Part shown: positions 28,503 to 39,391 of the stretch, one piece after another
Numbering within the stretch: the stretch's first letter is position 1
Layout of the letters: each line of letters starts with the position of its first letter
Source: an uncultured Metabacillus sp.
Lineage (GTDB): Bacteria; Bacillota; Bacilli; Bacillales; Bacillaceae
Length of the DNA stretch: 64,000 nucleotides
Assembly: GCF_947503125.1 (NCBI RefSeq)
Contig: NZ_CANNCR010000019.1
Span: forward strand, 1-64,000
Direction of reading: 5' to 3'
Position numbers and translations under genes: made by a program
The notes under the pieces: model-generated
The model's database searches: none
What the model was told of the DNA's origin: nothing
What the model saw: the letters and a program-made list of their open reading frames with translations, nothing else

Positions 28503-28531
28503 TTGACTTTATACATATTTTTACGTATGAA
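28503..28531 (+). promoter_or_regulatory. Candidate sigma-A promoter for rpoE
   Basis: TTGACT (28503-28508), a 17-bp spacer and TATGAA (28526-28531), 34 bp upstream of the start codon. Confidence 0.6.
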
Positions 28532-28565
28532 ATAGATTTAGTATTTTAGAAAGGATGTGCCGTAC

Positions 28566-29135
28566 TTGAGTCTAAAGGATTTAACTGAGGAACAAATCAA
28601 AGAAATGGCAATGGTTGAAGTTGCATATGAGCTTTTTACAGAAAACAAAAAACCATATCTTTTTAGTGACCTAGTAGAGGAAGTAGCAACTCTTCTTGGT
28701 TTAACAAAAGAGCAGGTTGAAGATAGAATCGCTCAATTTTATACAGATATTAATATTGATGGCCGCTTCATATGTGTAGGAGAAAACATGTGGGGATTAC
28801 GTACTTGGTACCCTTACGAACAAATCGAAGAAGAAATTTTACCTGCTGCGAAACCTAAGAAGAAAAAGGCGAAGAAAGGCCTTGAGGATGATCTTGAGGA
28901 TGACTTCGATGAAATTGAAGAAGATCTGGATTATGATGAGCTAGATGAGCTAGATGACTTCGATGATACGGATGAAGATGATGATGAGGATGAAGATGAA
29001 GATTTCGATGATCTTGATGACACAGATTTAGATGATGACGATGATCTCATCGATGATGACGATGAATTTGATTTAGAAGATGAAGATGAAGATTTAGACG
29101 AACTTGATGAGCTAGATGACGAGGAAGAAAAATAA
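28566..29135 (+). CDS. rpoE: RNA polymerase delta subunit
   Basis: TTG 28566 is chosen, about 10 bases after AAAGGA; GTG 28557 would leave only two bases. The protein has 189 residues. The folded N-terminal HARE-HTH domain (about 90 residues, ending IDGRFICVGENMWGLRTWYPYE) is followed by KPKKKKAKK and a C-terminal tail of almost only Asp and Glu, the delta-factor signature. It displaces nucleic acid from RNA polymerase and modulates initiation. It lies just before pyrG, as in B. subtilis. Confidence 0.94.
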   Translation: MSLKDLTEEQIKEMAMVEVAYELFTENKKPYLFSDLVEEVATLLGLTKEQVEDRIAQFYTDINIDGRFICVGENMWGLRTWYPYEQIEEEILPAAKPKKKKAKKGLEDDLEDDFDEIEEDLDYDELDELDDFDDTDEDDDEDEDEDFDDLDDTDLDDDDDLIDDDDEFDLEDEDEDLDELDELDDEEEK

Positions 29136-29149
29136 GATTATAATTCGTC

Positions 29150-29268
29150 TTGACTTTCCCTTTTCAACTAGGTAGAATCTATTTTGGGCTCTTAAAAAAG
29201 CATTCGTTTGTATTTAGTATACAATTACAGCTCCCTTTCAACTTGTTTGAAAGGGGGCTTTCTATTTT
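29150..29268 (+). promoter_or_regulatory. pyrG promoter and CTP-sensing attenuator leader
   Basis: Promoter TTGACT (29150-29155), 17 bp, TAGAAT (29173-29178); the transcript should start at GGGC (29186-29189). A terminator follows with 5' arm AGCTCCCTTTCAA (29229-29241) and 3' arm TTTGAAAGGGGGCT (29246-29259), then T-rich sequence. This is the B. subtilis pyrG design, in which low CTP causes reiterative G addition at the 5' end and the G-run pairs with the C/T-rich arm to block termination. The mechanism is transferred from that system; the elements are seen directly. Confidence 0.88.
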
Positions 29269-29395
29269 TATGTAGAAAAAGAAGGTTTTTAATGATTGTT
29301 AGTGGATGCGGAATTGCTCGATTTTATACATCGTGAGCATGGTGCTTTTAGCTTGTTCAAAAATAAATAAGTTTATGATTTGAATTGGGTTTCAA

Positions 29396-29571
29396 TGTCT
29401 AGCTCCAGCGCCTAGCCCCGAAGCACAGGACGTGCAAATGCTGTCAGTGTGACAGGATGTCTCGTTTTTGACTGCCTCGAGGTCACAAGCCAATCAGGAA
29501 TTGAAGGTAAAGAACATCTTCTATTCCTGAACGTCTTGTTGCCCGAGGCCGAGCAAGGCGCTTCCGCTTTT
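29396..29571 (+). repeat. Structured intergenic repeat, copy F
   Basis: A B-type element (head TGTCTAGCTCCAGCGCC, GCACAGGACGTGC module, hairpin arms TCAGGAAT/ATTCCTGA, tail AAGGCGCTTCCGCTTTT) sitting inside the pyrG leader between the attenuator and the pyrG ribosome binding site. Confidence 0.88.
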
Positions 29572-29613
29572 CTAATGATTTTATTGTCTTTTGTACAAAA
29601 TAAATATATATAG

Positions 29614-31239
<1,626 letters not shown>

Positions 31240-31246
31240 GAAATAA

Positions 31247-31279
31247 GAAAAGCTAACGTCTTGTGCGTTAGCTTTTTTA
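31247..31279. terminator. Bidirectional terminator between pyrG and ywjG
   Basis: The stem AAAAGCTAACG/CGTTAGCTTTT serves the convergent genes pyrG and ywjG. Confidence 0.88.
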
Positions 31280-31286
31280 TATAGAG

Positions 31287-31829
31287 TTAATACTCATCTT
31301 CATATTCATTTAAGATCTCCTTAATGGTAAAGCTCAGTGCATAATAGACATATAAGGAGGTCATTAAAGCAGGAAATCCATATCTTTCACCGTCATCGCC
31401 GGGGATTAGAGGCTGGCGAAGTTTTGCATCTATATGAAGATCGGCGACAGATTCCAAGCCTGCTTCCACATTTTTGATTAAGGCGGAAACACCAACTAGC
31501 TGAATCCCTTGATCAGAAAGAGCTTTAGCAATGGAGATTGCTTCCTCATCTGTTGATCGATAGGTAAATAACAGCACGCGATCTTCTGGTGAAAGCTCCT
31601 TTATCTGTCCATTTTCGTCAAGAAGCGCTTCAGCCCTATCTAATGGTTCACTGCTTTGCAATGCCTCCAATACGACACCATGGAGCTCCCTGTATCCGTA
31701 AAGGTACAATTTTCCTTCGCCAATTAAAGCCTGGGCAAGAAGTCTTGCGCTATCTTCTATATTCATCTCTTCCTGTTCTTGAATCCGATTAAATTGTCCG
31801 GTCAATTGAGTCGTGAAAATCTTCATCAT
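31287..31829 (-). CDS. ywjG: DUF2529 family protein YwjG
   Basis: 180 residues starting MMKIFTTQLTGQFNRIQEQ; the second Met is an equally possible start. The DUF2529/YwjG family looks SIS-like: a GEGKLYLYGYRELHGV segment and the TYRSTDEEAI region recall phosphosugar isomerase folds. Function is unknown. The gene between pyrG and spo0F on the opposite strand is conserved in Bacillus. Confidence 0.85.
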   Translation of the reverse strand: MMKIFTTQLTGQFNRIQEQEEMNIEDSARLLAQALIGEGKLYLYGYRELHGVVLEALQSSEPLDRAEALLDENGQIKELSPEDRVLLFTYRSTDEEAISIAKALSDQGIQLVGVSALIKNVEAGLESVADLHIDAKLRQPLIPGDDGERYGFPALMTSLYVYYALSFTIKEILNEYEDEY

Positions 31830-31945
31830 GGTTTATAAAATCTCCTTCCACAAATCCCATGTATAAGGTATTATAACGAAAAGTAAAAAAATCTGAAAGA
31901 AAAGCAAAAAACGCATTTTCAAATTATGACAAAGATAAGCAGAAA

Positions 31946-31999
31946 TTGTCGACAAATGATCAAAGTCATTTTGCAGGAGATACAAGGTAAAAAAAGAAT
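31946..31999 (+). promoter_or_regulatory. spo0F control region: Spo0A-box-like site and sigma-H-like promoter
   Basis: The palindrome TTGTCGACAA (31946-31955) resembles the Spo0A box (TTGTCGAA). It lies 17 bp upstream of a sigma-H-like promoter, GCAGGAGAT (31973-31981), 14 bp, GAATT (31996-32000). B. subtilis spo0F is known to use Spo0A and sigma-H. The rest of the 355-bp gap (31830-32184) shows only AT-rich sequence. Confidence 0.55.
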
Positions 32000-32184
32000 T
32001 AATAACAAAGGTAAAATTGAACATTTTTATTCAACTATTTGTATAAAGGCAATTACAAATCATGAACGAAGCTGATACTAATGTATGTTTGGAACCTAAG
32101 AGAACATGTCGCAGTTCATCATTAAAAAGGTCTGAACCTTTGTACATATTGAATGGGAAAAAATAAAACGAAGAGGTGTATGAA

Positions 32185-32565
32185 ATGACAATGTTAAAGG
32201 AAAAAATCTTGATTGTAGATGACCAATATGGAATCCGAATTTTATTAAATGAGGTTTTTCAAAAAGAGGGCTATCAAACGTTTCAAGCTGCCAGTGGTTT
32301 CCAGGCTTTGGAAATAGTTGAAAAGCATTCCCCTGATTTAGTGTTATTAGATATGAAAATTCCGGGTATGGATGGGATCGAAATATTAAAACGAATGAAA
32401 GTAATTGACCAGGATATTCGCGTTATTATTATGACTGCTTACGGGGAGTTGGATATGATTCAGGAAGCAAAGGATCTAGGGGCACTTACGCATTTTGCAA
32501 AGCCATTTGACATTGATGAAATTCGTGATGCCGTAAAAAAGTACTTACCAATTAAAACAAACTAA
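32185..32565 (+). CDS. spo0F: Sporulation phosphorelay response regulator Spo0F
   Basis: A 126-residue stand-alone receiver domain with no output domain. ATG 32185 follows AAGAGGTG. Acidic pocket Asp12-Asp13, phospho-acceptor Asp56 (in [12 protein letters not shown], corresponding to B. subtilis Asp54), and the conserved Thr and Lys in IIMTAYGE and FAKPFD are present. It receives phosphate from sporulation kinases and passes it to Spo0B. Located between ywjG and fbaA as in B. subtilis. Confidence 0.96.
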   Translation: MTMLKEKILIVDDQYGIRILLNEVFQKEGYQTFQAASGFQALEIVEKHSPDLVLLDMKIPGMDGIEILKRMKVIDQDIRVIIMTAYGELDMIQEAKDLGALTHFAKPFDIDEIRDAVKKYLPIKTN

Positions 32566-32742
32566 AAACATTATATTACCCAAATATATGTCGAAATGTT
32601 GCCGATTTTCGAAGAAATTGGTATGCTATTAATTGTGAAAAGTATCATGCAGACTCTACATATTCGTGAATATTCTGGTCAAGCTAGGTATGATATACTT
32701 TTCTGTATCAGAAAATAAGGTTCATTAGGAGGATTTTACGAT

Positions 32743-33600
32743 ATGCCTTTAGTTTCAATGACAGAAATGTTGAACAAAGCAAAAGATGAAGGTTATGCAG
32801 TAGGTCAATTTAATATCAATAACCTTGAGTTTACTCAAGCAATCCTACAGGCTGCAGAAGAAGAGAAATCTCCAGTAATTCTTGGTGTATCTGAAGGTGC
32901 AGGACGCTATATCGGCGGATTCAAAACGGTTGTAAAAATGGTTGAAGGTCTTATTGAAGACTATAAAATCACTGTACCTGTAGCTATTCACCTTGACCAC
33001 GGTTCAAGCTTTGAAAAATGTAAAGAAGCAATCGATGCTGGATTTACTTCCGTTATGATTGATGCTTCACACCACCCATTTGAAGAAAACGTTGAAACAA
33101 CTGCTAAAGTTGTTGAGTACGCTCATTCAAAAGGCGTTTCTGTTGAAGCTGAGCTAGGAACTGTTGGTGGACAAGAAGATGACGTTGTAGCAGACGGCGT
33201 AATCTATGCAGATCCTCAAGAATGTGCAGAACTTGTTAAACGTACAGGTATTGACTGCTTAGCACCAGCATTAGGTTCTGTTCACGGACCATACAAAGGT
33301 GAGCCAAACCTAGGCTATAAAGAAATGGAAGAGATTGCGAATCTTACAAACATGCCATTAGTTCTTCACGGCGGAACTGGTATCCCAACAAAAGATATCC
33401 AAAAAGCGATTTCTTTCGGTACAGCAAAAATCAACGTTAACACTGAAAACCAAATTGCTTCTGCAAAAGTAGTTCGTGAAGTGTTAGCTGCAAAACCAAA
33501 TGAATATGATCCACGTAAATACTTAGGACCAGCTCGTGACGCGATTAAAGAAACTGTAATCGGCAAAATGCGTGAATTTGGTTCTTCAAACAAAGCATAA
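32743..33600 (+). CDS. fbaA: Class II fructose-1,6-bisphosphate aldolase
   Basis: 285 residues. The zinc and active-site motif is HLDHGSSFE (His83, Asp85, His86), followed by [22 protein letters not shown] and [12 protein letters not shown]. It cleaves fructose-1,6-bisphosphate in glycolysis and works in reverse in gluconeogenesis. TTAGGAGG lies upstream. Codon use looks like that of a highly expressed gene. A short hairpin follows the stop. Confidence 0.96.
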   Translation: MPLVSMTEMLNKAKDEGYAVGQFNINNLEFTQAILQAAEEEKSPVILGVSEGAGRYIGGFKTVVKMVEGLIEDYKITVPVAIHLDHGSSFEKCKEAIDAGFTSVMIDASHHPFEENVETTAKVVEYAHSKGVSVEAELGTVGGQEDDVVADGVIYADPQECAELVKRTGIDCLAPALGSVHGPYKGEPNLGYKEMEEIANLTNMPLVLHGGTGIPTKDIQKAISFGTAKINVNTENQIASAKVVREVLAAKPNEYDPRKYLGPARDAIKETVIGKMREFGSSNKA

Positions 33601-33609
33601 TAGCAATAT

Positions 33610-33634
33610 GGCCGCCTTCTCCTAAAGGCGGTTA
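33610..33634 (+). terminator. Hairpin after fbaA
   Basis: GCCGCCTT-CTCCT-AAAGGCGGT followed by TATATT; a moderate terminator. A cre-like AGAAAGCGCTAACA (33648-33661) follows. Confidence 0.6.
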
Positions 33635-33746
33635 TATTCTGAAAATTGAGAAAGCGCTAACAAGCAGCGCATATCATTAACCTAGCTGACCAATTATCAA
33701 GATCTTATAAAAAACGGACTTGCAGATGCTTGTTCGTTTTATTTTA

Positions 33747-33918
33747 CTATCAGAATTTTTATATATTTTCTTAACCATAGCTTGCGTTTCTGAATCTAGC
33801 TCCAGGCGCCATCGGCTCGAGGTCATAAGTCAAACAGGAATTGAAGGTAAAGAACACCTTCTATTCCTGTTCGCCTTATGCTTGTCGCCGATAGGCAGGC
33901 GCCTTGCGCTTTTTTTAT
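33747..33918 (+). repeat. Structured intergenic repeat, copy G
   Basis: C/J-type element with lead-in CTATCAGAATTTTTATATA, closing stem AGGCGCC and ATCGGC pairing with GCCGAT and GGCGCCT, hairpin arms ACAGGAAT/ATTCCTGT, and tail TTGCGCTTTTTTT. It and copy H are the only recognisable content of the 967-bp fbaA-murZ gap (33601-34567). Confidence 0.9.
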
Positions 33919-34222
33919 TTGATTAAACTCTGACCTCTTTATGATCGTTAATCCCCAAACCACAAAAGTTGGTATTTTTTTCTTAAAAGAAGATTTCTTT
34001 GTAGTAAAACGTTGTTGTCCTGCTTAATAGATGGTTTAATAGTAAGAGATCCTATTTTTAAAAACGAATAAATGGTTTGTTCATGGTGGCTGAAAAAAAC
34101 AAACGTAAAGGAAGTTTTATAAATCATTTAAATAATGTATTTCCAAAGGCATAAAAGGAAATAAAAGAGATAACAGCTTGTATTTTTTAGAAGTAAGAAG
34201 ATATAAATTGGTATTAGTTTTT

Positions 34223-34344
34223 GGTGTCTGGCTCCAAGAGAATCGGCTCTGGAGTCTGGTCAAATAGGAATTGAAGGTAATGAAACACCTTCTATTCCTA
34301 TTCGCCATATGCTTGTCGCCGATCAGCAGGCGTCTTGCGCTTTT
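34223..34344 (+). repeat. Structured intergenic repeat, copy H (diverged)
   Basis: The head GGTGTCTGGCTCCA and tail GGCGTCTTGCGCTTTT are diverged, yet the hairpin arms AATAGGAAT/ATTCCTATT remain perfectly complementary. Confidence 0.85.
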
Positions 34345-34567
34345 AAAGCTAACAGGCAATAAGAACTAACCCTTTCCTCATAAGAGTTTTTCTAATCTTA
34401 TATCGGAAAAATTTTGTTGACAAGAGATATCCTTATATTCGGAAAACATGATGGCTAAGGAAGGTTAGGCATATTTCGTGTGAAGTGAATACATAGATGT
34501 GCGAATTTGTGCAAAGCTCACCCTCCATGTTCTTTCCGGAGTCAACTTCATAAGAAGGGAGACTATC

Positions 34568-35857
34568 ATGGAAAAATTAAAAGTTGCCGGTGGAGATTTA
34601 TTGAAAGGTACCGTAAATATTAGCGGGGCGAAAAACAGTGCCGTGGCGCTCATTCCTGCAACAATATTAGCGGATTCTGTCGTTACGATCGAAGGATTAC
34701 CAAATATTTCTGATGTGAATATACTCGGAGATCTATTAGAAGAAATCGGCGGAAAGGTCGAATTGAAAGATCATGAAATGGTGGTTGATCCATCATCGAT
34801 GATTTCAATGCCGTTGCCGAATGGAAAAGTAAAAAAACTGCGGGCATCGTACTACTTAATGGGAGCTATGCTTGGTCGGTTTAAAAAAGCTGTTATTGGG
34901 CTGCCGGGCGGATGTCATCTAGGTCCAAGACCAATTGATCAGCATATTAAAGGTTTTGAAGCACTAGGTGCACAGGTAACAAATGAACAAGGTGCGATCT
35001 ACCTACGGGCAGAAGAACTCCGCGGCGCACGAATCTATCTAGATGTTGTTAGTGTTGGAGCAACGATTAATATTATGCTTGCAGCTGTACTGGCAAAAGG
35101 AAGAACAATTATTGAAAACGCTGCAAAAGAACCGGAAATCATTGATGTTGCCACATTGCTGACAAGCATGGGAGCAAAAATTAAAGGGGCAGGTACAGAC
35201 GTTATTCGAATAGATGGAGTTGAAAAACTGCATGGCTGCCGTCATTCCATTATCCCTGACCGGATTGAAGCAGGGACCTATATGATAATTGGAGCTGCGA
35301 TGGGAAAAGAAATAATGATTGATAACGTCATTCCATTACATTTAGAATCCCTTATTGCAAAGCTTAGAGAAATGGGGCTGCATATAGAAACGAGCAACGA
35401 TCAAATCTTAATAGTCGGTGGTCAAAAGGAGCTTAAGGCCGTTGATATTAAAACACTCGTTTACCCTGGATTCCCGACAGACCTTCAACAGCCGTTCACC
35501 TCTCTATTAACAAAAGCTTCTGGAACAAGTGTTGTAACAGATACCATTTACTCTGCACGATTTAAGCATATCGATGAACTGAGAAGAATGGGAGCGGCCA
35601 TAAAGGTTGAAGGTCGTTCAGCGATTGTTTCTGGTCCAACAAAATTACAAGGTGCAAAGGTGAAAGCAAATGATTTACGTGCTGGAGCCGCGCTTGTATG
35701 TGCAGGGCTTATGGCAGATGGTGTGACGGAAATAACTGGACTTGAGCATATTGATCGCGGCTATAGTCAGCTCGTTGAGAAACTTTCAGGGCTTGGGGCA
35801 ACCATTTGGCGTGAAAAATTATCGGATAAAGAAATCGAGCAACTGCAAAATTCATAA
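34568..35857 (+). CDS. murZ: UDP-N-acetylglucosamine 1-carboxyvinyltransferase (MurA2/MurZ)
   Basis: 429 residues from ATG 34568, with AAGGGAG upstream; the frame extends to 34499 but the family starts MEKLKVAGG. Active-site Cys116 is in [13 protein letters not shown], and the substrate motif [13 protein letters not shown] is near the N terminus. It transfers enolpyruvate from PEP to UDP-GlcNAc, the first committed step of peptidoglycan synthesis. The Cys makes it fosfomycin-type. The position between fbaA and rho matches the B. subtilis paralogue murZ (murAB). Confidence 0.94.
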   Translation: MEKLKVAGGDLLKGTVNISGAKNSAVALIPATILADSVVTIEGLPNISDVNILGDLLEEIGGKVELKDHEMVVDPSSMISMPLPNGKVKKLRASYYLMGAMLGRFKKAVIGLPGGCHLGPRPIDQHIKGFEALGAQVTNEQGAIYLRAEELRGARIYLDVVSVGATINIMLAAVLAKGRTIIENAAKEPEIIDVATLLTSMGAKIKGAGTDVIRIDGVEKLHGCRHSIIPDRIEAGTYMIIGAAMGKEIMIDNVIPLHLESLIAKLREMGLHIETSNDQILIVGGQKELKAVDIKTLVYPGFPTDLQQPFTSLLTKASGTSVVTDTIYSARFKHIDELRRMGAAIKVEGRSAIVSGPTKLQGAKVKANDLRAGAALVCAGLMADGVTEITGLEHIDRGYSQLVEKLSGLGATIWREKLSDKEIEQLQNS

Positions 35858-35999
35858 AAACAGCATGTTTGAGATTAAGATTTTGTAGATGTGTGGCCTT
35901 ATTAAAAGGCGCATTAGGGACAACCTATTTCTTTAAAAAGGTATACCCTTAAAAAGTAAAAACTAGAAAGTAGATAAAAGATAGATACCTGCAAAATAG

Positions 36000-36028
36000 A
36001 AAAGCGAGGTTTTAAAATCTCGCTTTCT
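36000..36028. terminator. Intrinsic terminator downstream of murZ
   Basis: AAAGCGAG/CTCGCTTT around GTTTTAAAAT, usable on both strands, about 145 bp after murZ. Confidence 0.75.
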
Positions 36029-36135
36029 CCAGGTGAAAACCCCTTACTTCTAAATGATTTTCCAAAAATGATTGATTAAATCTGAGAAATAGGGTAAAAA
36101 TAAAGAGTGCTGCATTGAATGAATTACTGCATAAT

Positions 36136-36321
36136 CTACTTCAAGCTCACCTTCATTTTCCTTCTCGATCCAATTGTGCAAGATATTTCTTCATTCGTAT
36201 ATAGCGAGACTTCCAACAGTGGGGTTTTCTCCCTCCCCACTGTTGGTTAGCGAGACTTATCGGATCTTTACGGGCAGTTATCCCCTACGTATTTCTCAGC
36301 TTCTCTTAAATCTTGAAGTAG
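36136..36321. repeat. 186-bp element with 10-bp terminal inverted repeat and central hairpin
   Basis: The ends CTACTTCAAG (36136-36145) and CTTGAAGTAG (36312-36321) are exact inverted repeats. Inside is a perfect 12-bp stem CCAACAGTGGGG/CCCCACTGTTGG (36213-36224, 36235-36246), flanked by direct repeats TAGCGAGACTT (36202-36212, 36248-36258). There is no convincing ORF. It may be a MITE-like element; it occupies part of the 624-bp murZ-rho gap. Confidence 0.6.
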
Positions 36322-36481
36322 GGATTTTACTGCCTGTTAAGATTGGGATAAATGTTGGTAAATCTCTTATTGAGTTATATAACGATCTGATACATTTTTT
36401 AATACCAGCAGAAATGAATTTGACAATCGATAGATGGAAAACAACGGTATAAAATTGAAAAATAAAAAGAGTGGTGTTTTT

Positions 36482-37753
36482 ATGAATCAAGTTTCAATTT
36501 CTTCATTAGAACATATGAAACTAAAAGAATTATATGAGCTTGCACGTCATTTTAAAATTTCCTATTATAGCAAGCTAACGAAAAAGGAATTAATTTTTGC
36601 TATTTTAAAGGCAAATGCAGAGCAAGAGGATCTATTGTTTATGGAAGGTGTCTTAGAAATCATTCAATCGGAGGGTTTTGGTTTCTTAAGACCGATTAAT
36701 TACTCACCAAGCTCTGAGGATATCTACATTTCAGCTTCGCAAATCAGACGTTTTGACTTGCGTAATGGGGACAAGGTTTCCGGTAAGGTTCGACCTCCAA
36801 AAGAAAATGAACGTTACTACGGATTGCTTCATGTAGAAGCAGTTAATGGTGAAGACCCTGAAACGGCTAAAGAACGTGTGCACTTCCCAGCATTAACTCC
36901 TCTCTATCCAGATAGACAAATTTACCTTGAAACAAAACCAAACTATCTATCAACTAGAATCATGGATTTAATTGCACCGGTAGGCTTTGGTCAACGCGGA
37001 TTAATCGTTGCCCCTCCTAAAGCAGGTAAGACGATGCTGTTAAAAGAAATCGCAAACAGCATTACAACCAATAATCCGGAAGCCGAATTAATTGTTCTAT
37101 TAATCGATGAGAGACCGGAAGAGGTAACAGATATTGAACGCTCAGTAGCAGGGGATGTTGTCAGCTCAACATTCGATGAAGTGCCTGAAAATCATATAAA
37201 AGTTGCTGAACTCGTTTTAGAACGTGCAATGCGTCTTGTTGAACATAAAAAGGATGTTATTATTTTAATGGATAGCATTACACGCTTGGCGCGTGCCTAT
37301 AACCTTGTCATTCCGCCAAGCGGCCGTACTCTTTCAGGCGGTATCGACCCGGCTGCGTTCCATCGTCCTAAACGATTCTTTGGAGCTGCACGTAATATTG
37401 AAGAGGGCGGAAGCTTAACTATTCTTGCAACTGCATTAGTTGACACTGGCTCCCGTATGGATGACGTCATTTATGAGGAGTTCAAAGGAACAGGTAACAT
37501 GGAGCTTCATCTTGATCGTTCACTTGCAGAAAAACGAATCTTCCCAGCAATTGACATCCGTCGTTCTGGAACTAGAAAAGAAGAGCTTCTCATTCCGAAA
37601 GATCACCTTGATAAGCTTTGGGCGATCCGCAAATCAATGGCAGATACCCCAGACTTTATCGAGAAGTTTTTAAGAAAATTACGTCAAACAAAATCAAATG
37701 AAGAATTCTTTAGTCAATTAGATGCTGAAATGAAGACGGCTAGAAATAGGTAG
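36482..37753 (+). CDS. rho: Transcription termination factor Rho
   Basis: 423 residues from ATG 36482 (start [10 protein letters not shown], as in other Bacillus Rho proteins; the upstream frame is not family sequence). It contains the N-terminal helix bundle, the cold-shock RNA-binding domain (EGFGFLRP), Walker A APPKAGKT (177-184) and Walker [17 protein letters not shown]. The hexameric helicase ends untranslated transcripts. The ribosome binding site is weak (AAGAGTGGTG). Confidence 0.97.
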   Translation: MNQVSISSLEHMKLKELYELARHFKISYYSKLTKKELIFAILKANAEQEDLLFMEGVLEIIQSEGFGFLRPINYSPSSEDIYISASQIRRFDLRNGDKVSGKVRPPKENERYYGLLHVEAVNGEDPETAKERVHFPALTPLYPDRQIYLETKPNYLSTRIMDLIAPVGFGQRGLIVAPPKAGKTMLLKEIANSITTNNPEAELIVLLIDERPEEVTDIERSVAGDVVSSTFDEVPENHIKVAELVLERAMRLVEHKKDVIILMDSITRLARAYNLVIPPSGRTLSGGIDPAAFHRPKRFFGAARNIEEGGSLTILATALVDTGSRMDDVIYEEFKGTGNMELHLDRSLAEKRIFPAIDIRRSGTRKEELLIPKDHLDKLWAIRKSMADTPDFIEKFLRKLRQTKSNEEFFSQLDAEMKTARNR

Positions 37754-37761
37754 GGATTGTG

Positions 37762-37786
37762 GAGCAAGGCGTTTCCGCTTGTGTCC
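37762..37786 (+). repeat. Repeat fragment (isolated tail module)
   Basis: GAGCAAGGCGTTTCCGCTTG matches the tail of copy F without a head, 9 bases after rho. It is probably a remnant of an older copy. Confidence 0.55.
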
Positions 37787-37820
37787 AGAGAAAAAGCACA
37801 ATTTTTTTGAGCATAGTGTT

Positions 37821-37960
37821 GGTGTCTAGCTCCAGGCGCCATCGGCGAAGCACAGGACGTCGCGTTTTTAACTGCCTCTAGGGTCTAGTCAAATCGGAAT
37901 TAAAGGTAAAGAACATCTTCTATTCCGATTCGCCTTATGCTTGTCGCCTTGCGTCTTTCT
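37821..37960 (+). repeat. Structured intergenic repeat, copy I
   Basis: Head GGTGTCTAGCTCCAGGCGCC, a shortened GAAGCACAGGACG module, hairpin arms AATCGGAAT/ATTCCGATT, and tail CTTGCGTCTTTC. It fills the middle of the 356-bp rho-rpmE gap. Confidence 0.86.
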
Positions 37961-38109
37961 AGTAAAATTTAACTTCAGCTTGCTTTTACTCTTAGCACTT
38001 GTTATAATTTCATCATGTGCTTTTCTAGAAATGATATCGTCAATCGGACGAGTCACCTAGAATATTTAACTCTGTTTCAGATGATTCAGGGCGGAAGGAG
38101 ATGAAAAGA

Positions 38110-38316
38110 ATGAAAACAGGAATTCATCCAAACTATAATAAGGTTATGGTGAAATGCGCTTGTGGCAACGAATTCGAAACAGGTTCTGTAAAACCAGAAA
38201 TCCGCGTTGAGGTTTGTTCTGAGTGCCATCCATTCTACACAGGACGTCAAAAATTTGCAGATGCAGGTGGACGTGTAGATAAATTCAATAAAAAATACGG
38301 CCTTAAGCAACAGTAA
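38110..38316 (+). CDS. rpmE: 50S ribosomal protein L31 (zinc-binding type A)
   Basis: 68 residues from ATG 38110; the in-frame ATG 38101 sits one base from the GGAAGGAG site and is less likely. The sequence has CACGNEF and [14 protein letters not shown], the Cys ligands of the C+ form, so this is the zinc-containing rather than the zinc-independent paralogue. It lies after rho as in B. subtilis and has its own terminator. Confidence 0.95.
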   Translation: MKTGIHPNYNKVMVKCACGNEFETGSVKPEIRVEVCSECHPFYTGRQKFADAGGRVDKFNKKYGLKQQ

Positions 38317-38329
38317 TAAAGGTTTTTTC

Positions 38330-38364
38330 AACAGGCAAGACGAACTGCACTTGCCTGTTTTTTC
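38330..38364 (+). terminator. Intrinsic terminator after rpmE
   Basis: ACAGGCAAG/CTTGCCTGT followed by T6. Confidence 0.88.
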
Positions 38365-38551
38365 ACGCCAACTTTTACGTAGAACTATGATCATGGTTCC
38401 GATATAATGGTGATCCTACATATATTAAAGTAGGTATTTTCAAAATGATTTATTCCATGAAAAACATGTCTATATAGATGATGAAGGTACCAATGAACGG
38501 TACGGTCAATCGACTCGGAAAGCATTGACGACGAAGGGAGAGGCCGTTTTC

Positions 38552-39166
38552 ATGTATGTAATGAAACAAAGTGGATGGCTTGAAATGATATGCGGCAGCA
38601 TGTTTTCAGGCAAATCGGAGGAACTCATTCGCAGAGTGCGAAGAGCGCAATTTGCAAAACAAGAGGTCAAGGTTTTTAAGCCGGTCATCGATAACCGCTA
38701 TAGTGAAGAAGAGGTCGTGTCCCATAATGGCACCGCCATCGTATGTAAACCAATTGCCTCATCTCTTGAAATTTTGGAACATATTACTGAAAAAACAGAT
38801 GTCATCGCTGTTGATGAAGTTCAGTTTTTTGATGAACAGATTTGTGATGTCTTAACACTTCTTGCAAATCAAGGATACCGTGTCATCGCAGCAGGTCTTG
38901 ATCAGGACTTCAGAGGAGAACCATTTAGCGTTGTGCCGAAATTATTGGCTATTGCTGAGCTAGTAACAAAGCTTCAGGCTGTTTGCTCGGTATGCGGATC
39001 ACCTGCAAGTCGTACACAACGACTAATCAACGGCAAGCCGGCTTCCTATCACGATCCGATAATTTTAGTAGGGGCATCTGAATCCTATGAACCTAGATGC
39101 AGACATCACCACGAAGTTCCAGGAGCACCTGTGAGGCATTTTAAAAAAGAGAACAGCACGATGTAA
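38552..39166 (+). CDS. tdk: Thymidine kinase
   Basis: 204 residues from ATG 38552 (MYVMKQSGW, the family start). P-loop [14 protein letters not shown], the VDEVQFFD Walker B with catalytic Glu, zinc Cys pairs ([13 protein letters not shown] and the later CRHHHE) and the lasso-loop [16 protein letters not shown] are visible. It phosphorylates thymidine in the salvage pathway. malS and ywkB, next to tdk in B. subtilis, are absent here. Confidence 0.95.
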   Translation: MYVMKQSGWLEMICGSMFSGKSEELIRRVRRAQFAKQEVKVFKPVIDNRYSEEEVVSHNGTAIVCKPIASSLEILEHITEKTDVIAVDEVQFFDEQICDVLTLLANQGYRVIAAGLDQDFRGEPFSVVPKLLAIAELVTKLQAVCSVCGSPASRTQRLINGKPASYHDPIILVGASESYEPRCRHHHEVPGAPVRHFKKENSTM

Positions 39167-39186
39167 TCGTTAATATAGATGGAGAG

Positions 39187-39220
39187 CACCAAGCCTGAAT
39201 GAAAGGCTTGGTGTTTTTTT
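39187..39220 (+). terminator. Intrinsic terminator after tdk
   Basis: CACCAAGCCT/AGGCTTGGTG followed by T7. Confidence 0.9.
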
Positions 39221-39221
39221 G

Positions 39222-39391
39222 TAATATCAGAATTTATATATTTTCTTAACATAGCTTGCGTTTCTGAATCTAGCTCCAGGCGCCATCGGCTCGAGGTCAT
39301 AAGTCAAACAGGAATTGAAGGTAAAGTACACCTTCTATTCCTGTTCGCCTTATGCTTGTCGCCGATAGGCAGGCGCCTTGCGCTTTTTTTA
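39222..39391 (+). repeat. Structured intergenic repeat, copy J
   Basis: It appears identical to copy C for about 140 bp from TAATATCAG onward, with the G-type end GCCGATAGGCAGGCGCC and tail TTGCGCTTTTTTT. The IS200-type element begins directly behind its tail. Confidence 0.9.

Noticed and set aside
36174-36452. 92-aa open frame upstream of rho
   Set aside because: It crosses the perfect 12-bp hairpin and the inverted-repeat element and has no ribosome binding site.
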